Source: Entamoeba invadens IP1 (Eukaryota; Evosea; Mastigamoebida; Endamoebidae). From it: a stretch of 23,438 nt of DNA. Under the pieces are notes generated by a model. The model was not told where the DNA came from and did not search any database. It worked only from the letters and a program-made list of their open reading frames with translations. This document shows positions 7,736 to 16,625 of the stretch, one piece after another. Where the stretch lies: assembly GCF_000330505.1 (NCBI RefSeq), contig NW_004191608.1, positions 24,413-47,850 of the forward strand. Direction: 5' to 3'. Position numbers and translations under genes: made by a program. Position 1 is the first letter of the stretch. Every line of letters starts with the position of its first letter.

Positions 7736-8533
7736 TTACTGTTGTTTATCTTCTTCTTCGGCCACCTCCTTGATTTCTTCTTCGACTGGTTCTTCAGCTG
7801 GGATGGACTCGACGACTTCATTAGCGTCTTGGTGTTGTTCGAGGAGTTTCAAAGAATCGATTTTACCGGACTTGAGGATCTTAACCTTACGGATGTAGAC
7901 ATTGTCGATTGGGAAGATTTTTTCGGCTCTTTGGATGATGGTTTGGGTGAGAGTTGGCTCTCTCAAGAAGTCGACGAACTGTGGCAAGTCTTTATTGATG
8001 GCTTGTTTTGTGATGATGGCTCCCATGATCTTTCTAATAAGTTTGGCTTGTCCCTTTTTAGCATATGAAGTCTTCTTGATCTGACTTGGTTTTCTAGTGG
8101 TGAAACCAATGCAGAAAACTCTAATGGTGTTTCCGTCGGTGGTTTTAACATCGACTGATGTTTCGATCAAAGTGCACCACTTCTTGACAATGCTTCTCAG
8201 CTTATCTGTTGTCAATTTCAATGAATGGAAGACCATCAAACAATCTTTGCCATTGACGTCTTCACATCTGAATTTGTAGTTGTAAGCTCCAAACTTCTCG
8301 CTTTCCATAAGATCGGCCAAATTGACTTCAACTACTCTTCCTCTCAATTGGTCCGAAGCTACCTTTGTACCCGTCGTCTTGTTCACAACAATTTGTCCGA
8401 CGTTTCTTCTCTTGAAGTTCTTGGGGACCTTCACGTTATACCACTCTTTCTTAGAAAAAGGTTCTGCGATCTTTCTCTTGTTGCCCTTCTTGACGTTTCC
8501 TGCCTTATACTTCTTATTCTTACCTGTGGCCAT
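7736..8533 (-). CDS. RPS3A: 40S ribosomal protein eS1 (S3a)
   Basis: The 265-residue protein is close to the human length of 264. The N-terminus MATGKNKKYKAGNVKKGNKR is a basic tail. The core follows the eS1 family throughout, including KEWYNVKVPKNF and LRGRVVEVNLADL. The C-terminus is acidic (EEPVEEEIKEVAEEEDKQQ), a common eukaryotic variation. eS1 is a structural protein of the small ribosomal subunit near the mRNA exit region. The ATG at 8533 sits in a normal context. An upstream out-of-frame ATG suggests transcription starts close to the real start codon. Confidence 0.97.
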   Translation of the reverse strand: MATGKNKKYKAGNVKKGNKRKIAEPFSKKEWYNVKVPKNFKRRNVGQIVVNKTTGTKVASDQLRGRVVEVNLADLMESEKFGAYNYKFRCEDVNGKDCLMVFHSLKLTTDKLRSIVKKWCTLIETSVDVKTTDGNTIRVFCIGFTTRKPSQIKKTSYAKKGQAKLIRKIMGAIITKQAINKDLPQFVDFLREPTLTQTIIQRAEKIFPIDNVYIRKVKILKSGKIDSLKLLEQHQDANEVVESIPAEEPVEEEIKEVAEEEDKQQ

Positions 8534-8566
8534 AGCTCGAGAAGATGGGTTGCATATTCTAAGTAC

Positions 8567-8595
8567 ACTTAAATATCTTACCCTATGCTCAGGGT
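8567..8595 (-). promoter_or_regulatory. Putative eS1 core promoter and ACCCT inverted repeat
   Basis: On the minus strand GATATTTAAGTG (8567-8578) lies 34-45 bases before the ATG and resembles the Entamoeba TATA-like element. Just upstream, ACCCT (8580-8584) and AGGGT (8591-8595) form an inverted repeat around six bases. On the coding strand the outer copy sits in AAAAACCCT. Further upstream the coding strand is purine-rich (about 8600-8660). Function is inferred from position. Confidence 0.45.
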
Positions 8596-9493
8596 TTTTA
8601 TTATCCTTTTCCTTTTAGCTTTTTTTACTTCCTCTTTAGTTCTTTGTTTTTTTGTTTGAGCAAATTGATCTTAGCTATCTCACTTTATAATTCTTATCGA
8701 CTTGCTCTAAGATGAATGCGGTTATGATTTTATTTATAAATATTAATTAATTTATTATTAATTATTAGAATAATATATTTCCCGTTATTTTAGATAAAAA
8801 AATGCATACTATTGTGTATACAAATCACTCAAATATGTTATAATAGTTTTAAATACAACTAATTAATGATTGAACAAACTATATATATATTAAAAATACA
8901 CTCCAAATTCAATTTTGAGAGATAATAATGATTTGTTATTATTATAAAAATAAACAAATTAGTACTAACACTCTTTAATATAGTTTTTATTAATTATTAA
9001 CACTTTAAATAACATGGAAAGTAATTGAAGTAGACTAAAAATCGGGAAATCTTGAGTTTATTAAATAAATTTCCAATTTTTTAGAGTTTATATAATATAT
9101 ATAAACAATACACAAACCAAAAGGGGAAAATCATCAAAAATTAAAAAAATATTCAAGTAAAAACAGGTCAATTAAAAAACAAAAGTATTATTTTAATTGT
9201 TAAATCAGTGAACTTTCTTTAAAAAATATCACATTTTGAAAAATTAATGATTTTAAATATTTTTAAAAAAAAAAGTGAATTTTTTAAGAACATTTTTAAA
9301 ATTAAAATAATAATAATAAAAATAATAAAAAGTATAGTAATAAATAGTTTTTACATTTCCCAATAAATTCTTGCAAATGAGTAGAAAGTAAAGTATTAAA
9401 GAGAAAGAAGAAAGTTTAATACGAATAAAGAAAGTGAAAGTAATTGTTAATTAAAAGAAAAGAAACTTATAATTCTCATATAGAAAGAACACC
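8596..9493. other. Long AT-rich spacer between divergent eS1 and transporter genes
   Basis: About 900 bases are almost free of C and G. Visible structure includes a TA dinucleotide run near 8880-8892 and a perfect 9-bp inverted repeat, GTTTATATA (9086-9094) and TATATAAAC (9098-9106). Poly-A and poly-T blocks occur around 9160-9330. Bases 9375-9490 are strongly purine-rich on the plus strand, leading into the transporter start. No coding potential or structured RNA was recognised. Confidence 0.6.
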
Positions 9494-10450
9494 ATGGATA
9501 ACAAAGTGATCAGTTTAGTCTTTCTCGTGTTGTTATGTTTTCAAACGGTAGTCCAGTCGATACTTGGCCGTTATTCCAGAGGTGTTTTAAAAGAGACTTA
9601 CTCGATTCCTTCGACTATAGTCTTTAACGAGGTACTCAAATTTATCATATGTTTGGTCATGTTGAAGTTTGTGCATCACAAAGAAAACCTGTTCTTCCAT
9701 GTTATCCATTTGATCAAAACGTCATTAGTTGCCTCAGTTCCCGGTTTCATCTATTTCATTCAAAACATGTTACTCTACATTATATTACAAAACACACAAG
9801 CTGCTGTATATACTGTTATCATTCAATTGAAAGTGTTCACCACTGCAATATTCTCAATCCTATTCTTAGGACGGACCGTCACTTTAACACAGTGGCGCGC
9901 ACTTACTCTCTTAGTTATAGGTGTTGTTCTTGTTGAAGTATCGGCAAACAGATATTCAGGAAAGAATGATTCAACAGAGAACAATATGTTAGGTATTATA
10001 TTAAGTCTTGTGATGTGTTGTTGCTCTGGCTTTAGTGGGGTGTATATGGAGAAGATCTTAAAGAACAAGACGGAGACTGAAACAGAGAAGTTAAATATCT
10101 GGGAGAGGAACATTCAACTCAGTGTGTATGGCGCTTCCTTTGCTCTCCTTTCTACTTTCATTTTCGACTTTGCCAAAGTCATGAAAGACGGATACTTTGG
10201 CGGGTGGAGTTATGTCACTTTGATACTCATAGTCATCCAAGGCGTTGGGGGAATCTTTGTTGCATTAGTGATGACTTACGCTGACAACATCGTGAAAGGG
10301 TTTTCAATTGGGTGTGCTATTGTGCTGACTACTATATGCTCCATTTTCATATTCGACGCTCAAATCGACTTGACGTTCGCTATAGGTGCCGCGTTCGTTA
10401 TTCTTTCTATTGCTAATTACAACGACAAGTACGCAAAACCAGAGGCGTAA
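9494..10450 (+). CDS. Nucleotide-sugar transporter (UDP-galactose / CMP-sialic acid family, SLC35A type)
   Basis: The 318-residue membrane protein has about ten hydrophobic segments, the usual length and topology for Golgi nucleotide-sugar antiporters, which exchange a luminal nucleoside monophosphate for a cytosolic nucleotide sugar. Family signatures are clear: STIVFNEVLKF (40-50), VPGFIYFIQNMLLY (82-95), AAVYTVIIQLKVFTTA (103-118), QWRALTLLVIGV (133-144), SGFSGVYMEKILK (178-190), WERNIQL (203-209) and YADNIVKGF (262-270). Residue 261, just before YADN, is Thr where relatives usually have Lys. Substrate cannot be read from sequence. UDP-galactose is a reasonable guess because Entamoeba has galactose-containing glycoconjugates. 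The ATG at 9494 is preceded by AGAACACC and a purine-rich tract. Confidence 0.93.
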   Translation: MDNKVISLVFLVLLCFQTVVQSILGRYSRGVLKETYSIPSTIVFNEVLKFIICLVMLKFVHHKENLFFHVIHLIKTSLVASVPGFIYFIQNMLLYIILQNTQAAVYTVIIQLKVFTTAIFSILFLGRTVTLTQWRALTLLVIGVVLVEVSANRYSGKNDSTENNMLGIILSLVMCCCSGFSGVYMEKILKNKTETETEKLNIWERNIQLSVYGASFALLSTFIFDFAKVMKDGYFGGWSYVTLILIVIQGVGGIFVALVMTYADNIVKGFSIGCAIVLTTICSIFIFDAQIDLTFAIGAAFVILSIANYNDKYAKPEA

Positions 10451-11035
10451 TATTCTGTGTGTTAACTTTATTCTATTGGGTCGTATTCTTTTGATTTTTT
10501 TTAAAACAAAGTTTATTTTTCATATTCATTTCTTGTGTTTTTAAGGACTTAAAATAGTTAATTTTGTTTTTAGTATTATTTAGTCAAAGGGTTATTAAAT
10601 AGTATAAATTTCCATATTTCAATGAAAGAAATTTGGAAAAACATCAAAATTTTTTTTTAAATTCTTCCATATAAAATTTAACAATTTTTATTAATTAAAA
10701 AAGTGAGTTAATATCGAGATCTCTGGTTTTTGAACAAAAAAATAAAAATGGGAAAACATAAAAATTTTATTTAAAGAAGAATTGACAAACTTACAAATTA
10801 CAAAAATGGTAAATTAATAAAAGTTAGTAATTTCTTGATTGTGAAATAATTTGGTATTTAATGGTAATAATTATTATATATTTATTATAAATGTATAATA
10901 ACTAGTTATAGTATGAAACTAATAAGCAATGAGATATAAATAGATTCCATTAGATTGAAATGTTGAGAAACAAGGCTGAAGAAAACAGAATGTCAGAAAT
11001 TAAAAAAGTTATAAAAACTCGAAACCCACATTCCG
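10451..11035. other. AT-rich spacer with imperfect A-rich repeats
   Basis: The 585 bases are mostly A/T. Two related blocks occur: GGAAAAACATCAAAAT at 10635-10650 and GGGAAAACATAAAAAT at 10750-10765. A third relative, GGGGAAAATCATCAAAAATT, lies on the other side of the transporter at 9123-9142. A short upstream frame starting at the ATG at 10990 overlaps the start of the next gene, but it probably lies outside the short leader expected here. No gene is seen. Confidence 0.5.
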
Positions 11036-13218
11036 ATGGGGAAGACGGGGAAGTCACAGAAGAAAGTGACATACCATGAATTGGAAGAAACACTCAAAAA
11101 GGAATTTTCTGGCTTTGTGAAAGACTTTGAAACAGTTCCCACGAAAGAAGTTGCTGTGAAGGTGTATGTGAAAAAGCTCGAGAAGGCTCTTAGTGAGTTT
11201 CAAAGCACTTTATCGCTTCAAGTCATCATCGACAACACTGAAGATCAAATAGCGATAGCTGAAACCCTTATAGATGTGTGGAGGATAGTCATCGATGTGT
11301 TAGATAAAGTCGACCAAATGTTATTGCCGACTTGTTTTTATCGTGTCTTACTCTCGTTGATCTCCAGGTTTGTTATTACCACCTTGCACAGAGGAATAAA
11401 GAGACCCGAAACAAATTCATCAATAGAAGTGAATTCCAACCTCATCACTTACTCATGAACAACCCACTCTTAAGCGAAACGACAAAACCAATTATCGCTA
11501 AAATAGCATTCGAAATTAAAACACTGTTTTATCGGACGTTTTATGTCATGAACAAAGTGATGATGGAGAAACAGTTGATCATCTTTGGTTCTATGGAAAT
11601 CAAATTAAAGCCGCCAAAGAAAGAAAGTAAAGTCAAGAAGGAGAAAGAAAAAGAAAAGAAAGACGACAAAAAAGAGGAGAAAAAGGAGAAAGAAAAGCGC
11701 GAGAGAAAAGACGTGAAAATCACCGTCAAAACAGTCCAACAAAAGTCGCCAGTGATTCAAACGTCTCCTCGCGAGAACGAACAAATTGATCCATGTCCAT
11801 CCCCACGATATATCGAAGAAGAAACAGAAGAAGAACAACACCAACGCGCTTTACTCACATTAAGTGAACAAAAACGGATGTCCGTGTTATCCAAAGTACT
11901 TGTGAAGATCATTGAAGAGAAAAAGATCGAGAAAGAGGACATGACAAAGAAACAAAAGCGCCTTTCTGCAACACTCAAAATCGGCATTGGCGCAGAGGAA
12001 CAATTTTTCTGTGAGAACAACGTCTCACCAATATTTGTGCAATTTTTCCCCGAGTATTATTCGTACACCTTTTTCCAAATTCCAGAGTTCAGACTCGAAT
12101 TGTTGCAACTGGTGAGAGACGTTAACGGTGCAAATTTTCAATTGAAAACAGCAACAAACGAATTCTCGAGGAACTTAATAAAACAAACATTCCCACGCCT
12201 CTTTTTGTTTGACGACATGTTCAATTATGTGAAGGAAGAAGATGGCGTCGATATAACAGAGGGATACGCCAATTTAAAGAAAACGTGGATGGAGGTGTTT
12301 CTACCAAAGAGCGACGTCTTTATGTCGTTCTTCTCGTTTTACATCCAAATTGTGTATTTTACTGTGAAGGAGAAAAAGGACTTCCGCGAGTTTGGCGAGA
12401 TCTTTGGATTGAGAGAATTAGTCGACGCGTATATCAAACAGCGATTGAAAAGTCCTGAAGACCATTCGACGTTATTACTGAAAGAAAACGACAAGAGGTG
12501 TGTATTAATGAATTACCCATTCATCGCAAATTTCATGATCCAAACGATGTTTCAATCAACGAATATATACGACACAGATCGATGCGATTTGAGCATCACC
12601 ATTCTTGGGAAATGGTTGGTCGTGTTATACGAACATGGCAAATTTGTCACCGACGACTTTTGTGTTGATGACATCATTAAAGCGATTGATGGGGTTGTTA
12701 GCACAGACCACTTCCAATTGATTATCGACTTAATGATTGCATTATTTGACTCGTCGTACTTCTTTATTGGCAACGCACGAATCAAACTCTTTGTCGACAC
12801 GTTTGTGGATAAGTGGTTTTATACACTCTTTTGCCACTGGAACTTCTACGTCAGACAAGCTTTTCAACACATTGTGTTATATAAGTTCTTGTTCACAAGA
12901 CGCTCGCATTTGAATTGGGCACGATTCGACAAGTGGGAGAATGACATGATCAAGAAACAGAGTCAATTTTCGGTGTCAATGGAAGAGGTTGATCGGAAGG
13001 TTCTTAAAAGTGTTGAAGACAAATTGGTGACTATTAAGTTGTTTACTGACGGGGATATCAATCCCCAAATGGAGAAGTATCGGATTTATTGTAAACCTGC
13101 ATATGCGGAGTATGAAAAAGCACTCAAGTTGTACAACGACTGGGACAAATCGAAGGTCCAAGAACCGCCAAAGATCAAAGCCAATTTGACTGAATTTGAC
13201 TTGGAGAATTTGGAGTGA
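11036..13218 (+). CDS. Spliced DUF1765-like protein (exons 11036-11367 and 11427-13218)
   Basis: Two overlapping frames are joined by a 59-base intron (11368-11426), giving a 707-residue protein; codon 111 (AGA) is split by the junction. Exon 1 encodes helical sequence ending VLLSLIS. Exon 2 continues with a Lys/Glu-rich segment (about residues 171-209) and then a long alpha-helical region. Near residues 574-600 the stretch WFYTLFCHWNFYVRQAFQHI is followed by VLYKFLF. This matches the 'LF.HW...VR..F...L.Y+' core of DUF1765 proteins, with H581, W582 and R587 at the key positions. DUF1765 proteins occur in fungi and amoebae and have no firmly known function. The domain call is from memory. The C-terminus is rich in charged helices. 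The gene converges on the SCY1-like gene 92 bases away. Confidence 0.8.
11368..11426 (+). other. Intron, 59 bases, GTTTGT...TAG
   Basis: The donor GTTTGT (11368-11373) and acceptor TAG (11424-11426) match Entamoeba introns, as does the length. Splicing joins the frame starting at 11036 to the long frame that ends at 13218. Without splicing, translation from 11036 would stop at 11458. Both flanking frames happen to stay open through the intron. Confidence 0.8.
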
Positions 13219-13310
13219 TGTTTTATGTTATTTAGTTGTAATTCTTGTTATGTATTGTGTATACTAATTTATACCTTTCTTGTGATTTGTATTGTGAACG
13301 AAAGACTCAA

Positions 13311-15428
13311 TTAGATGAAGGATGGCATTGCAGAGCTTCCTGATGCTCCGGAGTCGTAATCGAACCCCCAATCGTTATTCGACTTTGTAGTTGGCTTTTT
13401 CGCTTGTGGTTTTGGTTGAGCTTGTTTTGCGGGGTTATATGCAGTCGCTGCAATTTGTGGTTGCTTTGATTTTGTTTGTTGTTCAAACGAAGCCGCCCAA
13501 CTATCCCAGTCATCTGCTTTAACGGCGGGTTTAGGTTTTTGTGGCTGTGTTTTTTGTTGTTGGGGTGGTGCACTTTGTGAGGAAGAAGGTGTACTTGGTG
13601 AGGTAGATTGTTGAGTAGAGGCTGGGGTGTTATTCGGGACTTGTGCCGCAGACTGTGGGGTGAAAGTAGTCGACTCTCCCGAGAAGATATCTGCTTGTCC
13701 CATCACTTGTGTAGTTCCACCCACACGTAACCCTATGTTCTCCCCTTCCTTTGGATATTTTGGGATATAGGACGGGTTATCTAGTGTGAGTGCATACTCT
13801 TTCACTGTGATCGCAACTACGTCCCAACATTCTATAGCTGCTCTACGAATTTGTGGGTCCAAGTCGACTAACGCAAGTGATAAGTATGGTACAACATCCT
13901 TTGCACATACAGAAGGGTCAATTGCGTATTTGTTCTGTGAGACCATAATAGTAGCTGCCTTCTTCATATCCGCAACACCGTCTTTCATACTTCTCGAGAA
14001 CGCAGACGCAATCAATTTGCCTTTTTTCTCTGCTTTGAAATAACACGCGATTTTCCCAATACACACCACCGTGTTGATTCTCACAATACTCTCCGCATCA
14101 TTCAACGTGTTCAACAAAAAGTTGAACACTTCGCCATTCAACGTGGAGTCGGGAAGTTTCGGCGCAAGACACACAAGAGATCGCACGGCAGCATCTTTCA
14201 TTGAACCAGTCGATGTCGTTTGCATTGACGACGAAAGCATTGGGTACAAATACCCACCAACAATGTTCTCGGGCAACTTGTTGACGTACAAACTCGCTTG
14301 CGCTAACATCGCCGACTTGACTACTGGCGATCCCGTTTGTAACAATATTTTAATAGTTGGTTGCACGTCGGAGTCGAAGTCTTCTTGTGATATCGAAGAT
14401 GTCAGTCTCATAGCAGGTTCCACAACAGCGACGGCCTCATTCCTTCCATCTTTCATGATACTCAAAAACGCTTCTAACAATTTGTATTGTCTGAACGTCG
14501 GTGGCAGAGTGTCAAATTGACTTGCCATATTCCTCAAGAACGATTCCCTCACAAACGCGTCGACCGTCGAGAAGTTCTCGAGTGTGTTAAGGATCGCCAA
14601 GAACCTATTTTGCGTGATGAACGGTAGTGTGAGCATCATCGCGACGTTCTGTCTTTCAGTGTGATTCACTGAATTGATGCTCTTATGGAACGATGTTAAC
14701 TCCATTGGTATAGATGGCGACGTCGCCACCATCGACTTCTTCGTTATGTTTGTCCCAAACAAATAGCACATGACTGCCGCAACACCCCACGAGTCGACGC
14801 CTTGAACGTTTTGTCGATAATTCGAAGGGTCTGGTGGTAAGTAGACGTCATCGAGGATTTGTGGATCGGTCTGCATTCTACATTCAAACGGTGAATTGGC
14901 GATTCCCGAGAACTCGGAGAGGTATTCAAACCCAAACAATTTGACTTCTAATGACTTTGTGACATACAACGACTGCGGTTTGACATTGCCATGTAACAAG
15001 TTTTTCGAGTGTAAGTAGTCGACACTCCGAACGACGTTATACACTGCCCATATTAATAAGTCGGGCTTCTTTCTTATCTCAGTTATTTTATCGGCTATGG
15101 GGAACATTTCTTCTGTCGTGATTTGTACTTTGTTGCCCGTTTCATTCACTTCCAATATCTTCGGAAGTGCTTTGAAGCTCAGTGTCTTCAGCTTCTTTTC
15201 CATCAATTGCGGGAAGTTGAGTTGTTTGGAAGACTTATAGAAATTGGTCTCATAGACAAATGTGGTACCTTTTGTTCGATCGATCTTCCTCACAGAGGTA
15301 AACACATCACATTGAATCGTCGATGTATTAATACTTTGGATTTGGTTCTTTGTTTCAAAAGGATCTCCCATGACTGTCTTCTGAATTTCGTTCTTCGGGT
15401 CGTTGAAAATGTTCTTGAAGAAATTCAT
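13311..15428 (-). CDS. SCYL1: SCY1-like pseudokinase with HEAT repeats
   Basis: The protein has 705 residues from the ATG at 15428, beginning MNFFKNIFNDP, which recalls the MWFF start of SCYL1. An earlier frame start at 15473 is a GTG and is rejected. Residues about 20-310 form a degenerate kinase fold. The HRD/catalytic-loop equivalent is HGNVKPQSLYV (146-156), lacking the catalytic Asp. The DFG motif is LFG (164-166), and no clear VAIK lysine is seen. Residues about 330-550 are HEAT-like helical repeats. The tail (about 560-705) is Gln/Pro/Ser/Thr-rich with acidic tryptophan motifs DDWDSW (639-644) and NDWGF (686-689). SCYL1 proteins work in Golgi-ER COPI traffic and tRNA export, and the tail motifs would suit binding to coat proteins. 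That last step is inference. Confidence 0.9.
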   Translation of the reverse strand: MNFFKNIFNDPKNEIQKTVMGDPFETKNQIQSINTSTIQCDVFTSVRKIDRTKGTTFVYETNFYKSSKQLNFPQLMEKKLKTLSFKALPKILEVNETGNKVQITTEEMFPIADKITEIRKKPDLLIWAVYNVVRSVDYLHSKNLLHGNVKPQSLYVTKSLEVKLFGFEYLSEFSGIANSPFECRMQTDPQILDDVYLPPDPSNYRQNVQGVDSWGVAAVMCYLFGTNITKKSMVATSPSIPMELTSFHKSINSVNHTERQNVAMMLTLPFITQNRFLAILNTLENFSTVDAFVRESFLRNMASQFDTLPPTFRQYKLLEAFLSIMKDGRNEAVAVVEPAMRLTSSISQEDFDSDVQPTIKILLQTGSPVVKSAMLAQASLYVNKLPENIVGGYLYPMLSSSMQTTSTGSMKDAAVRSLVCLAPKLPDSTLNGEVFNFLLNTLNDAESIVRINTVVCIGKIACYFKAEKKGKLIASAFSRSMKDGVADMKKAATIMVSQNKYAIDPSVCAKDVVPYLSLALVDLDPQIRRAAIECWDVVAITVKEYALTLDNPSYIPKYPKEGENIGLRVGGTTQVMGQADIFSGESTTFTPQSAAQVPNNTPASTQQSTSPSTPSSSQSAPPQQQKTQPQKPKPAVKADDWDSWAASFEQQTKSKQPQIAATAYNPAKQAQPKPQAKKPTTKSNNDWGFDYDSGASGSSAMPSFI

Positions 15429-15672
15429 CTGATGAGATTTTGTAGTTTCAGTTGACCTCACTTGGACATCCACCCACTTTTCTTCTCAAAGTCTTTTATT
15501 CAAATATGAATAATAAAAATTTAATTGAAATATAATTAAGTATAGTTTAAGTAATCGACGTGGAGACTTTAAAACGCTTTTTGATAATTTCCTTTATGTT
15601 CTTATTCGTCATTACCGATCTATAACTTATAATAAAAGAATTATAAAATATAATAAACTTTGGATTAAAAGG
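15429..15672. other. Short AT-rich spacer upstream of the SCY1-like gene
   Basis: The 244 bases hold the promoter of the leftward SCY1-like gene and the 3' end of the next leftward gene. Bases 15429-15473 are open in the SCY1-like frame but lack an ATG. Apart from AT-rich runs nothing distinctive is visible. Confidence 0.5.
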
Positions 15673-16107
15673 TCACAACAATAAAGCGACGAAGAAAGAG
15701 ACTACGAGAAGAACAGACGACGTTGCGGTGTTAGTGGTAGTGTCGTTAAGAGTTCCCTCGGTGATTTTATAATTGTACAAATATGAGTCGAGTGAAGCAT
15801 AGTTAATACAGTCTTCCAAGAGAGTGGGTTCGTCAGTAAGACCACAAGACGACATTGTCAAATACATTTGAAAGCTTCTGAGATTACTTCCTTCGACTTC
15901 TTTAATAATAAAGTGATCATTGTTTCCGTTCACCATCTTCTCCGCGTCAAAAACAGTTGATATCTCATAGCATTTGTTATAATTAACAGGGAATTCTTTT
16001 ATAAGACTTGAAGCAGAACAATAGTTGTCGCCAACCATTTCGTTTTTAAATCGGCTGAATGTGATATACTCACTCAGTGTTGTGAATAGTAACAAAAAGA
16101 AAAGCAT
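15673..16107 (-). CDS. Small secreted, probably GPI-anchored four-cysteine protein
   Basis: The protein has 144 residues from the ATG at 16107; a start at 16125 would be GTG and is rejected. The N-terminus MLFFLLLFTTLSEYITFS looks like a cleavable signal peptide. The mature part has exactly four cysteines (30, 46, 88 and 100), which could form two disulfides. The C-terminus is a Thr/Asn-rich stretch (TTTNTATSS) followed by the hydrophobic tail VLLVVSFFVALLL with no basic residues after it. That is the pattern of a GPI-attachment signal. N121 (NDT) is a possible glycosylation site. I do not recognise the family. A surface protein of the trophozoite or cyst is the likely place of action. Confidence 0.8.
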   Translation of the reverse strand: MLFFLLLFTTLSEYITFSRFKNEMVGDNYCSASSLIKEFPVNYNKCYEISTVFDAEKMVNGNNDHFIIKEVEGSNLRSFQMYLTMSSCGLTDEPTLLEDCINYASLDSYLYNYKITEGTLNDTTTNTATSSVLLVVSFFVALLL

Positions 16108-16625
16108 AGGTCTTTTTGAGTTCACTTGAAAGTAACTAATTGAAGAACAAATTCCATATTTATAGTTATTTTATATATTTTAATCTATTCATTTTTTTAA
16201 GATGGAATTATTCAAATAATTATCTACTAAAATAGTTTAATTTAACTAACCATAAAAAGAATTATAATTTTAATACATTTGAAATATAGAAAAACAAAAA
16301 GGTATAGTATTATTTTATTATACATTAACTATTATATAAATTAAAATAAAAATGAACTATAATAATGAATTATAACAAAATAACTATAATGATGATGTAC
16401 TTCAAAAGAAATTTCTGGCTTTTGAAAAAAATAGAAGCTAATAACTATTTACTGTTGGTTAATTATTATAATTAATAATTTAATAATTATTATATTATAA
16501 TTAAGTAATTAATCTAATTTTATTCAAGCATATTGAATGGGGATTTCTAAAGACTAAGAAGCTCAAAATAAGACAACAAAACCGTTTATTATTGTAACCT
16601 TACATATAGAACTTGTAATCTGTAC
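16108..16625. promoter_or_regulatory. Divergent AT-rich promoter region
   Basis: The 518 bases lie between a leftward and a rightward gene. Next to the leftward gene, AAGTGAACT on the minus strand (16119-16127) is the same 9-mer found before the filamin start. Further up is a TATAAAT-like run. Next to the rightward gene, TAGAACTT at 16607-16614 lies 12-19 bases before the ATG. The middle (about 16200-16510) is nearly pure A/T, with AATTATTA/TAATAATT inverted repeats around 16456-16480. No gene is visible. Confidence 0.5.

Noticed and set aside
8596..9493. Transposable element or origin in the long AT-rich spacer
   Set aside because: No terminal repeats, target duplications or coding remnants are visible; base composition alone is not evidence.
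10990..11079. Upstream ATG and 29-codon frame overlapping the start of the DUF1765-like gene
   Set aside because: Entamoeba leaders are usually very short, so this ATG is probably outside the mRNA.
14071..14520. 149-codon plus-strand frame opposite the SCY1-like gene
   Set aside because: It is antisense to HEAT repeats with clear family features and has no protein motif of its own.
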